This document shows positions 1 through 9,887 of a stretch of DNA of 10,984 nt, piece by piece (the first letter of the stretch is position 1; the number at the start of each line of letters is the position of its first letter). Source of the DNA: an uncultured Flavobacteriales bacterium. Lineage in GTDB: Bacteria > Bacteroidota > Bacteroidia > Flavobacteriales_E > Vicingaceae. Below the pieces are notes generated by a model. It searched no databases and was not told the origin of the DNA. It saw only the letters and a list, made by a program, of their open reading frames with translations. The position numbers and the translations under genes are program-made. The stretch spans positions 1 to 10,984 of the forward strand of contig CALALS010000116.1 in assembly GCA_937925525.1 (NCBI GenBank), in the 5' to 3' direction.

Positions 1-775
<775 letters not shown>

Positions 776-880
776 AGAGTAATTCATTTACCACCTCATT
801 TCTGTTTCATTATTACCCCAACTTTAAAGTCCCGTAACAACATCGTTGCACTTTTTCAGTTGCGTTTTGGGATAAAGCAA
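776..880 (+). other. 16S-tRNA-Ile internal transcribed spacer
   Basis: This is an AT-rich transcribed spacer with no gene. It probably contains the 3' strand of the pre-16S processing stem, but the 5' partner lies outside the window, so this cannot be checked. It holds an 11-base copy (826-836, AAAGTCCCGTA) of the sequence that starts tRNA-Ile (879-889). Confidence 0.7.
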
Positions 881-954
881 AGTCCCGTAGCTCAGTTGGT
901 TAGAGCGCTACACTGATAATGTAGAGGTCCGCAGTTCAAATCTGCGCGGGACTA
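881..954 (+). tRNA. tRNA-Ile (anticodon GAT)
   Basis: A full cloverleaf can be drawn. The acceptor stem AGTCCCG pairs perfectly with CGGGACT (947-953), followed by discriminator A954. The anticodon stem CTACA/TGTAG encloses the loop CTGATAA, with GAT at 915-917. The T stem CGCAG/CTGCG encloses TTCAAAT. The 3' CCA is not encoded (A954 is followed by CAA), so it must be added after transcription. The position between 16S and tRNA-Ala is the classic Ile-Ala spacer arrangement, and the tRNA is released from the rRNA precursor. Confidence 0.98.
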
Positions 955-964
955 CAAAAGTTAA

Positions 965-1038
965 GGGGAATTAGCTCAGCTGGCTAGAGCGCCTGCCTTG
1001 CACGCAGGAGGTCATCGGTTCGACTCCGATATTCTCCA
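965..1038 (+). tRNA. tRNA-Ala (anticodon TGC)
   Basis: A full cloverleaf is visible. The acceptor strand GGGGAAT pairs with ATTCTCC (1031-1037, one G-T pair), followed by discriminator A1038. The anticodon stem CCTGC/GCAGG encloses CTTGCAC, with TGC at 999-1001. The T stem ATCGG/CCGAT encloses TTCGACT. CCA is not encoded. Only 10 bases separate it from tRNA-Ile, so both are cut from the same short spacer of the rRNA precursor. Confidence 0.98.
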
Positions 1039-1045
1039 CACTTAA

Positions 1046-1074
1046 AGTTCTTTGACATTTTGGAAGAAATTGAA
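1046..1074 (+). other. pre-23S processing stem, 5' strand
   Basis: The segment is complementary to 3887-3924 beyond the other end of 23S. GGAAGAAATTGAA (1062-1074) pairs exactly with TTCAATTTCTTCC (3887-3899). TGACATTT (1053-1060) pairs with AAATGTCA (3904-3911), and AGTTCT (1046-1051) pairs with AGAACT (3919-3924). Such a stem brings the ends of 23S together and is the usual RNase III substrate in bacteria. Confidence 0.85.
1047..1057 (+). promoter_or_regulatory. boxA-like antitermination element before 23S
   Basis: The bases GTTCTTTGACA match 9 of 11 positions of the E. coli rrn spacer boxA core GCTCTTTAACA, recalled from general knowledge. The site sits between tRNA-Ala and 23S, where boxA is expected. 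In known rrn operons boxA RNA recruits the NusB-NusE antitermination complex, which keeps RNA polymerase going through long untranslated rRNA. Function here is inferred from sequence and position. The site also lies inside the 5' strand of the pre-23S stem. Confidence 0.6.
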
Positions 1075-1077
1075 ATT

Positions 1078-3884
<2,807 letters not shown>

Positions 3885-3886
3885 CG

Positions 3887-3924
3887 TTCAATTTCTTCCT
3901 TTTAAATGTCATATAAATAGAACT
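3887..3924 (+). other. pre-23S processing stem, 3' strand
   Basis: This is the downstream partner of 1046-1074. It pairs through a 13-bp perfect block next to mature 23S, an 8-bp block and a distal 6-bp block, separated by small internal loops. It fills most of the short 23S-5S spacer and probably directs endonucleolytic separation of 23S from 5S. Confidence 0.85.
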
Positions 3925-3932
3925 AAAGATTT

Positions 3933-4040
<108 letters not shown>

Positions 4041-4043
4041 TTT

Positions 4044-4074
4044 AAAAAGCCTCAACTTTGTTGGGGCTTTTTTT
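4044..4074 (+). terminator. Intrinsic terminator of the rRNA operon
   Basis: A 9-bp stem, AGCCTCAAC (4048-4056) with GTTGGGGCT (4060-4068, one T-G pair), encloses a 3-base TTT loop. It is extended by A-T pairs from the flanking A run and followed by an eight-T run ending at 4074. It lies right after 5S, so it should end rRNA transcription and separate it from the protein genes. Confidence 0.95.
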
Positions 4075-4099
4075 GTTCCTAAAAAAATAAGTTAATTTG
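4072..4099 (+). promoter_or_regulatory. Possible Bacteroidota-type promoter for the exonuclease gene
   Basis: TTAATTTG (4092-4099) matches 7 of 8 positions of the Bacteroidota -7 consensus TAnnTTTG. A TTTG (4072-4075) lies 16 bases upstream, slightly closer than the usual -33 spacing. The match is weak in such AT-rich DNA. It is listed because a promoter is needed after the strong terminator and this is the only place for it. Confidence 0.3.
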
Positions 4100-4103
4100 T
4101 TGC

Positions 4104-4643
4104 ATGTATGCCATTATAGATATTGAAACTTGTGGAGGAAAGTTTAACCCAGTGAATGGAAGAATTACCGATATATGTGTCTTAATACATAATGGCTTTG
4201 AAGTAGTTGACAAGTATTCTACTTTAATTAACCCTGAATGTTATATTTCTTCTTTCTATACAAAACTAACGGGGATTACAAATGAAATGGTAATTAATGC
4301 TCCAAAGTTTTATGAAGTAGCAAAAGATATATGGGAAATAACAGAAAAGAAAGTTTTTGTAGCCCATAACGTGAGTTTTGACTATAATTTTATAAAAAAT
4401 GAATTTTCTGCTTTAGGGGCAGATTATAAACGTGATACTCTTTGCACTGTTAAACTAAGTAGAAAGCTTTTACCAGGTTATAATTCCTATAGTTTAGGCA
4501 ATCTATGTAATAGTCTATCTATTAAAAATTCTGCAAGACATAGGGCTGAAGGTGATGCCGTTGCAACAGCGGAACTTTTCAATTTACTTTTAGCAAAGCA
4601 AAATAAAACTCCCCTATTTCATCTAGCAAATAAAAAACAATGA
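4104..4643 (+). CDS. DnaQ-like 3'-5' exonuclease (DEDDh family)
   Basis: The product is a 179-residue stand-alone exonuclease of the DNA polymerase III epsilon/RNase T fold, expected to remove nucleotides from 3' ends with two metal ions. All five DEDDh residues are visible: D6 and E8 in DIET (Exo I), D93 in HNVSFD (Exo II), and H146 and D151 in HRAEGD (Exo III). The segment TGITNEMV (56-63) is also typical. There is no C-terminal polymerase-binding or GIY-YIG extension, so it could serve in proofreading, repair or RNA trimming, and the substrate cannot be told. The start is secure because the first ATG puts DIET at residue 6, as usual in the family, and the next Met is at 62. The ATG lies only 5 bases after the candidate -7 box, and there is no Shine-Dalgarno site. 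Its stop overlaps the next start (ATGA). Confidence 0.92.
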   Translation: MYAIIDIETCGGKFNPVNGRITDICVLIHNGFEVVDKYSTLINPECYISSFYTKLTGITNEMVINAPKFYEVAKDIWEITEKKVFVAHNVSFDYNFIKNEFSALGADYKRDTLCTVKLSRKLLPGYNSYSLGNLCNSLSIKNSARHRAEGDAVATAELFNLLLAKQNKTPLFHLANKKQ

Positions 4644-5323
4644 AGCTAGCGGGAAAAATAGCTTTTAATTGTATTGAATTTATTATACTTTTTCTCATTC
4701 TCTATGTTATTTCAGGTATAAGCCTTCCATACATATCAATAAACAGTGAATTTAAAGAATGTGAAAATGATTGTATAGCTATTTATTTATTGACTAATGG
4801 TGTTCATACTGACTTGGTATTACCTATAAAGACTGATTTTTTTGATTGGACAGAATACGTTAATCCACTTGACACTAAATCGAAAAAAGTAAATGTTAAT
4901 TATGCTTCATTTGGCTGGGGAGATAAGGGTTTCTATCTTGAAACTCCTACATGGGCTGATTTAAAAGCAAGTACTGCCATAAAAGCAATGTGTTATTTGG
5001 GCTCTTCCGCAATGCATGTTACTTTTTATGAAACCATGGAGTTAAACGACAGATGCATACAAATTAAGGTTAACAAAAAAACCTATTTGAAAATAGTTAA
5101 TTATGTTAAATCTAGTTTTGTGATAAAAGACAGTGTGTTTGATAAAATAAATGCTTCAACTTATGGTGAAAATGATGTTTTTTATGAAGCAAAGGGGAAG
5201 TATAGTTTCTTTCATACTTGTAACACATGGACAAACAATGCTTTAAAAGCCGGAAACCTTAAGGCTTGCTTATGGACGCCACTTGACAAGGGAATTTTTT
5301 ATCATTATAAAAAATCAAATTAA
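4640..5323 (+). CDS. DUF2459/TIGR02117 family protein, membrane-anchored
   Basis: The product is 227 residues with one N-terminal hydrophobic segment (about 8-28), probably a signal anchor that places the rest outside the cytoplasmic membrane. The sequence fits the DUF2459/TIGR02117 family, known as a conserved hypothetical protein sometimes found near urease genes. Family-like blocks are LLTNGVHTDLVLP (50-62), FGWGDKGFYLETPTW (91-105), SSAMHVTFYE (122-131) and FFHTCNTWTNNALKAG (190-205). The conserved H56 and C194 suggest a papain-like thiol fold, but that is only inference and no activity is known. C41 and C45 in the exported part could form a disulfide. Translation probably couples to the exonuclease through the 4-base ATGA overlap. 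No urease genes are present here. Confidence 0.8.
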   Translation: MKLAGKIAFNCIEFIILFLILYVISGISLPYISINSEFKECENDCIAIYLLTNGVHTDLVLPIKTDFFDWTEYVNPLDTKSKKVNVNYASFGWGDKGFYLETPTWADLKASTAIKAMCYLGSSAMHVTFYETMELNDRCIQIKVNKKTYLKIVNYVKSSFVIKDSVFDKINASTYGENDVFYEAKGKYSFFHTCNTWTNNALKAGNLKACLWTPLDKGIFYHYKKSN

Positions 5324-5333
5324 ACTTTTTTAG

Positions 5334-5341
5334 TATCTTTA
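5334..5341 (+). promoter_or_regulatory. Possible -7 box before the desaturase gene
   Basis: TATCTTTA matches 7 of 8 positions of the Bacteroidota TAnnTTTG box and sits 24 bases before the desaturase ATG, in a 42-base gap with no gene. No convincing -33 TTG was found at the right distance, so the call is weak. Confidence 0.3.
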
Positions 5342-5365
5342 TCTTCAGAATTTTTAAATCATTTA

Positions 5366-6448
5366 ATGAAAGCAGTACGATTTGCAAGAGAAACCCAGGG
5401 AGATTTTATTTTTACATTAAGACAAAGGGTTAACGAATACTTTACCAATAACAAAACAACAATTCACGGAGACGCACAATTAGTTATAAAAACTATTGCC
5501 TTATTAGGAATTTATCTCCTTCCCTATTTTTTAATGGTATTTGGAGTAATAACTAATCCTTGGCTAATATTTGTGTCTTGGGTAGTTATGGGTGTTGGAA
5601 TGGCAGGATTAGGTTTAAGTGTAATGCATGATGCTATTCACGGCTCATATTCTAAAAATCCAAGAGTAAATAAATTTATAGGAAATATCATTTACTTAAT
5701 TGGTGGAAATGCCGCTAATTGGAAAATACAGCATAACAGACTTCATCATTCGTTTACTAATGTTGATGGTATGGATGACGACATTAATGTTGGTTTTTTA
5801 ATGCGTTTTTCTCCAAATCAAAAAAAATACAAACTACATAAGTATCAGCATCTTTATGCTTGGTTTTTATATGGCTTCCTTACCCTTTCCTGGATTACCT
5901 CTAAAGATTTTTTACAACACTTTAAATATAAAAAACAAGGCCTAACTAGAGGTATGGGTGGAGATAAAAAACTCTTAACAGAACTAATTATATGGAAGGT
6001 AGTTTACTACGCATTTATACTTGTTCTACCATTAGTATTTATTCAAGCTCCTATTTGGGTTACTATAGTTTCATTTTTGGCAATGCACTTTGTAGCAGGA
6101 TTAATTTTAAGTTCAGTTTTTCAGTTAGCTCATGTTATGCCTACGTCTGAATACCCAATACCTGATGAAAAAGGTTCTCTAGAGAATACTTGGGCTATTC
6201 ATCAAATGCTAACTACGGCTAACTTTTCTGAAAAAAGTAATATCCTTTCTTGGTATGTTGGTGGTTTAAATTACCAAATTGAACATCATCTTTTTCCAAA
6301 TATATGCCATGTTCATTATAAAAAGCTTTCTAAAATTGTAAGAGAAACAGCTAAAGAATATCAGTTAGAATATTATAGTCAGAAAAATTTTGTGATAGCA
6401 TTGTGGAATCATGCTAAAATGCTAAAGCAACTGGGAACAGCAGCTTAA
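5366..6448 (+). CDS. Membrane fatty-acid desaturase (front-end/acyl-lipid type)
   Basis: The product is a 360-residue integral membrane di-iron desaturase that introduces a double bond into fatty acyl chains using O2 and electrons from a separate donor. The three histidine boxes are present: HDAIH (88-92), HNRLHH (123-128) and QIEHH (304-308). A further histidine, H256 in QLAHVMP, is conserved in this group. Gln in the third box in place of His is typical of front-end (delta-5/delta-6) and linoleoyl-CoA-type desaturases, but regiospecificity cannot be read from sequence. Hydrophobic stretches lie near 40-60, 63-86, 165-177 and 208-255. There is no cytochrome b5 domain, so electrons must come from ferredoxin or another carrier. 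Length is normal. The ATG start has no Shine-Dalgarno site. It is followed 4 bases later by msrB. Confidence 0.92.
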   Translation: MKAVRFARETQGDFIFTLRQRVNEYFTNNKTTIHGDAQLVIKTIALLGIYLLPYFLMVFGVITNPWLIFVSWVVMGVGMAGLGLSVMHDAIHGSYSKNPRVNKFIGNIIYLIGGNAANWKIQHNRLHHSFTNVDGMDDDINVGFLMRFSPNQKKYKLHKYQHLYAWFLYGFLTLSWITSKDFLQHFKYKKQGLTRGMGGDKKLLTELIIWKVVYYAFILVLPLVFIQAPIWVTIVSFLAMHFVAGLILSSVFQLAHVMPTSEYPIPDEKGSLENTWAIHQMLTTANFSEKSNILSWYVGGLNYQIEHHLFPNICHVHYKKLSKIVRETAKEYQLEYYSQKNFVIALWNHAKMLKQLGTAA

Positions 6449-6452
6449 TAAA

Positions 6453-6845
6453 ATGGGTTACCCAAAAGAAAAGCCTGAAAGTGAGTGGAAAAAAGAGCTC
6501 ACTAACGAAGAATACAGAATTTTAAGAGAAAAAGGTACTGAAAGACCCTTTACCGGTAAATATGACATCCATTTTGAAGATGGTATTTATTCTTGCAAAG
6601 GATGTGGAACTATATTGTTTACCTCCGAAAACAAATTCAATTCGGGTTGTGGCTGGCCTTCATTTGACAATGAAATTGAAGAAGGTATAATTGAAAAAAG
6701 ACTAGATAAATCTCACGGAATGATACGAACAGAAATAGTTTGTAGCCAGTGTGGTAGTCATTTAGGACATTTATTCGATGATGGCCCAACTAATACCGGA
6801 CTGAGATACTGTGTAAATTCAGCTTCTCTCAATTTCGAGAAATAG
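6453..6845 (+). CDS. msrB: Peptide methionine-R-sulfoxide reductase MsrB
   Basis: The product is a 130-residue, single-domain MsrB that reduces methionine-R-sulfoxide in proteins back to methionine, usually with thioredoxin as electron donor. The catalytic cysteine is C120 in RYCVNSASL. C66 in GCGWPSF is the likely resolving cysteine. Two CxxC pairs, C48/C51 (CKGC) and C97/C100 (CSQC), form the structural zinc site. The substrate-site segments SHGMIRTEI (87-95) and HLGHLFDDGP (103-112) are intact. No signal peptide is seen, so it should act in the cytoplasm. There is no fused MsrA domain. The start lies 4 bases after the desaturase stop, which implies co-transcription. A short AT-rich inverted repeat covers its stop codon. 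Confidence 0.97.
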   Translation: MGYPKEKPESEWKKELTNEEYRILREKGTERPFTGKYDIHFEDGIYSCKGCGTILFTSENKFNSGCGWPSFDNEIEEGIIEKRLDKSHGMIRTEIVCSQCGSHLGHLFDDGPTNTGLRYCVNSASLNFEK

Positions 6846-6859
6846 AATTATTCTATTTC
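6839..6859 (+). repeat. Inverted repeat over the msrB stop codon
   Basis: GAAATAGAAT (6839-6848) and ATTCTATTTC (6850-6859) are perfect inverted complements and can form a stem of about 8 bp with a 5-base loop. Only two G-C pairs are present and no T run follows, so it is a poor terminator. It might be a weak processing or attenuation hairpin between msrB and the next gene, or chance in AT-rich DNA. Confidence 0.45.
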
Positions 6860-6873
6860 CATAACTAATTATC

Positions 6874-8994
6874 ATGAAAATTTTATTTTCCTCTACACTA
6901 TTATTATTACTTTTCCAGCAATGTAATAAAGATATTTCATCTGAAAATACTAAAAACACAACTGATACAACCATGCCCAAACACACCAACTTACTTATAA
7001 ACGAAACTTCTCCCTACCTGCTGCAACACGCACACAATCCGGTAAATTGGTATCCTTGGGGGGAAGAAGCTCTTGAAAAAGCTAAAAAAGAAAATAAGTT
7101 AATTATTATTAGTATTGGATACTCTGCTTGCCATTGGTGTCATGTAATGGAACATGAAAGTTTTGAAGATGAAGAGGTAGCAAAATTAATGAATGAGTAT
7201 TTTGTTTGTATTAAAGTTGATAGAGAAGAACGACCAGACATAGACCAAATATACATGACAGCTGTTCAGCTAATGACCGGCAGCGGAGGCTGGCCTTTAA
7301 ATTGTTTTGCCCTTCCAGACGGAAGACCCGTTTACGGTGGAACTTATTTTCCAAAGAAAAACTGGATGCATATTTTACAATCAATCCAAGATGAATACAA
7401 AAACAATTCTGAAAAATTTATTGAGTATGCCACTAATTTAACCGAAGGAATTAGACAATCTGATTTAATTGATATAAACACATCTGAAGAATCTTTTTCT
7501 GAAAACACAGCTAAAGAAATGATTATTAACTGGCAAAAAAGCTGGGATATAAAAGAAGGCGGACCAAACCGAGCTCCAAAATTTCCTATTCCAAACAATT
7601 ATGAGTTTTTGCTACAATACACCTGCTTAAATAATGATGAAGAAAGTAGAAAACATCTGGAATTGACCTTAGATAAAATGGCAATGGGAGGAATTTATGA
7701 CCAAATTGGTGGTGGATTTGCACGATACTCTACAGATGCATTATGGAAAATACCACATTTTGAAAAAATGCTTTACGACAACGCACAATTAGTAAGCCTA
7801 TACAGCCAAGCATTTGCTTTTACTAAAAAAGAAGAATACAAAAGAGTTGTAGAACAAACTCTAGAGTTTGTAAAAAGAGAATTAACGGATAATAGCGGTG
7901 CTTTCTATTCAGCATTGGATGCTGACTCGGAGGGAGAAGAAGGAAAATATTATGTATGGAAAAAAGAAGAGCTTGAAAAAGTTTTAGGTGAAGATTATAG
8001 TTGGGTAAAAGATTATTACAATATAAATCCAAACGGATTTTGGGAACACAACAACTACATTCTATTAAGAAGAGAAAGTGATGTAGAGTTTGCCAAAAAG
8101 AAAAACTGGACTTTAGCTGACCTAAATAAAAAGGTAGATGACGTTAATTTAAAATTATTGAATAAAAGAGAGAAAAGAATTAAACCCGGTTTAGACGATA
8201 AAACTTTAACATCATGGAATGCACTCATGCTTAAAGGATATGCAGAAGCATATCAATATATTGGCAACTCAAAATATTTAGACATTGCAATAAAAAATGC
8301 AGCGTTTATTCAAAAACACCAGCTTAGTAAAGATGGTAAACTATTTCACTCCTATAAAAATGGTAAAAGCTCCATTAATGGTTTTTTGGAAGACTACTCA
8401 TTTACCATTGAGGCATTTCTAAAATTATATGAAGTAAGTTTTGACGAAAAATGGCTGAATGAAGCTAAAAAAATTGCCGACTACACCATTAAAGAGTTTT
8501 ATGATGAAAAAAGTGGTATGTTTTATTTTACAGCTAATTCAAGTGAACAATTAATTACAAGAAAGTTTGAGATAAGTGATAATGTTATTCCTGCTTCAAA
8601 CTCTTCAATAGCTAAAGGACTATTTTTATTAGGTAAGTATTTTGATGACGACAATTACCTTAAAAAATCGGAGCAAATGCTTAAAAATATGATAGAGCAA
8701 TTGCCTGGCTATGCTCCAGGATATTCAAATTGGGGAACGCTTTTATTATGGAACACCAGTCCGTTTTACGAAATAGTCATAGCAGGAAAATCAGCAAACA
8801 AACTACGAAATGAACTTAGTAAAAATTACTACCCAAACCTTATTTATTTAGGTACTGAAAAAGAAAGTAACCTAAGCTTGTTAGAAAATAAGTTTGTAGA
8901 TGGCGAAACCAGAATTTATGTTTGTATTGATAAATCGTGCAAACTTCCAACCAATAAAGTAGAAGAAGCAAAAAGTCAGATTATTTTTAAGTGA
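6874..8994 (+). CDS. DUF255/YyaL-SPATA20 family thioredoxin-domain protein, lipoprotein-like N-terminus
   Basis: The product is 706 residues. Residues about 35-195 form the DUF255 thioredoxin-like domain, with the family signatures SPYLLQHAHNPVNWYPW (46-62), the CHWC redox motif (C86, C89) and GGWPLNCFALPDG (138-150). The rest (about 200-690) resembles the family's alpha/alpha-barrel, AGE-like region, with PHFEKMLYDNA and YALDADSEGEEGKYYVW-like blocks and the C-terminal cysteine pair near VCIDKSCKLP. The biochemical role of the family (B. subtilis YyaL, human SPATA20) is not established. The unusual part is residues 1-33: MKILF, then a Leu-rich segment and QQC (C17), which resemble a lipoprotein signal with a non-ideal lipobox. 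M34 (ATG at 6973) is where typical cytoplasmic homologues would begin, so the start is uncertain. Its stop overlaps the next GTG start. Confidence 0.88.
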   Translation: MKILFSSTLLLLLFQQCNKDISSENTKNTTDTTMPKHTNLLINETSPYLLQHAHNPVNWYPWGEEALEKAKKENKLIIISIGYSACHWCHVMEHESFEDEEVAKLMNEYFVCIKVDREERPDIDQIYMTAVQLMTGSGGWPLNCFALPDGRPVYGGTYFPKKNWMHILQSIQDEYKNNSEKFIEYATNLTEGIRQSDLIDINTSEESFSENTAKEMIINWQKSWDIKEGGPNRAPKFPIPNNYEFLLQYTCLNNDEESRKHLELTLDKMAMGGIYDQIGGGFARYSTDALWKIPHFEKMLYDNAQLVSLYSQAFAFTKKEEYKRVVEQTLEFVKRELTDNSGAFYSALDADSEGEEGKYYVWKKEELEKVLGEDYSWVKDYYNINPNGFWEHNNYILLRRESDVEFAKKKNWTLADLNKKVDDVNLKLLNKREKRIKPGLDDKTLTSWNALMLKGYAEAYQYIGNSKYLDIAIKNAAFIQKHQLSKDGKLFHSYKNGKSSINGFLEDYSFTIEAFLKLYEVSFDEKWLNEAKKIADYTIKEFYDEKSGMFYFTANSSEQLITRKFEISDNVIPASNSSIAKGLFLLGKYFDDDNYLKKSEQMLKNMIEQLPGYAPGYSNWGTLLLWNTSPFYEIVIAGKSANKLRNELSKNYYPNLIYLGTEKESNLSLLENKFVDGETRIYVCIDKSCKLPTNKVEEAKSQIIFK

Positions 8995-9887
8995 TTAGAT
9001 TATTATTATTAGGGGTTATTTTTTTTGCGGGTACGCTACATTCCCAAATATTGGATATGAGCCTTGAATTAAAGGGCGAGCCTACATTCTTTGATGCAAA
9101 CTTTATCGAAAAAAATAAAATTATAAAAATCACCGAAAAAATTTCGCTTAAAAGAGAAGGAGAAAAAATGCTTTTCACTAAAAAGCAAAATATTTTCTGT
9201 TTTGATTCAATCGGCACATTGTGTACTAAAATTCATTTAATACCAAAAGCACATCAAGCCGGAATTGATTCGTTTTACACCTATTTCAGACACTATCCTG
9301 CTAACAAACTTATTGCAGAAAAGAGAATGAATGACAGGGATGGATATTACTCTTATGTTTATGAATACAACGAAAAAAATCAATTAAAAACTATTACCTA
9401 TTACAGAGAAGTAAAACCGGACTCTAATCTTATAAAGCCTGTAGAAAAATTAATTATTTCTAAAGAAAACTTTGGTTATGAAAACCCAAGCTCTAACGAA
9501 CAAAAAACTCTTTTTTACAACACTTCCGGAAAAATTTACAAAGAAAAAATAAGCCAATATGACCAGTACGGTTATTTAAAAAGAGAATATACTTCATTTA
9601 TTATTGGTAGTCACAAACATGAATTAACTTATGCTTACGACAGCTTAGGAAGACTTGCAGAAAAAACCGAAACGGTAAGGTCTTTTGAAAAAAGTGAAAC
9701 CAAGTGGCATTATAAATACGACCAAATTGGAAATGTAATTGAAGAAATAGTTTATAAAAACGGAAAAGAATTTGAATTGATACAATATCTTTATGACAAA
9801 AATTTATTACTTAGTGCTAAGCTAATTAAAGAACATCAATCAAACGTAATTAACATTTATCAATACCAATACGAGTTTAAAAACTAA
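8991..9887 (+). CDS. Secreted YD/RHS-like repeat protein, function unknown
   Basis: The product is 298 residues, start codon GTG. I recognise no named family. Residues 1-19 (MIRLLLLGVIFFAGTLHSQ) form a good Sec signal peptide with cleavage near HSQ. The first in-frame ATG is at residue 23 and would remove it, so the GTG start is preferred. The mature part has several tyrosine-rich YD-like units: YVYEYNEKNQL (122-132), YDQYGYLKREY (190-200), YAYDSLGRLAEKT (214-226), YKYDQIGNVIEE (241-252) and YLYDKNLLLSAKL (266-278). These resemble the beta-strand repeats of RHS/YD proteins, but the protein is far too short for an RHS toxin shell and has no toxin domain. It overlaps the upstream gene by GTGA and the downstream gene by one base (TAATG), so all three are probably translated together. 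It is likely periplasmic or surface-exposed. Confidence 0.8.
   Translation: MIRLLLLGVIFFAGTLHSQILDMSLELKGEPTFFDANFIEKNKIIKITEKISLKREGEKMLFTKKQNIFCFDSIGTLCTKIHLIPKAHQAGIDSFYTYFRHYPANKLIAEKRMNDRDGYYSYVYEYNEKNQLKTITYYREVKPDSNLIKPVEKLIISKENFGYENPSSNEQKTLFYNTSGKIYKEKISQYDQYGYLKREYTSFIIGSHKHELTYAYDSLGRLAEKTETVRSFEKSETKWHYKYDQIGNVIEEIVYKNGKEFELIQYLYDKNLLLSAKLIKEHQSNVINIYQYQYEFKN

Noticed and set aside
4640..5323. Urease-associated locus suggested by the TIGR02117 family name
   Set aside because: No urease structural, accessory or nickel-transport genes are in the window.
6839..6859. Intrinsic terminator after msrB
   Set aside because: The hairpin has only two G-C pairs and no following T run, so it was kept only as an inverted repeat.
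7344..8032. Minus-strand open frames antisense to the DUF255 gene
   Set aside because: They are shadows of a well-supported gene on the other strand, with no recognisable domain or separate start context. The minus frames at 8987-9217 and 10306-10554 are the same kind of shadow.
8991..9887. RHS toxin or polymorphic toxin system
   Set aside because: The YD-like units are few and the protein has no RHS core-end motif, toxin tip or neighbouring immunity gene.
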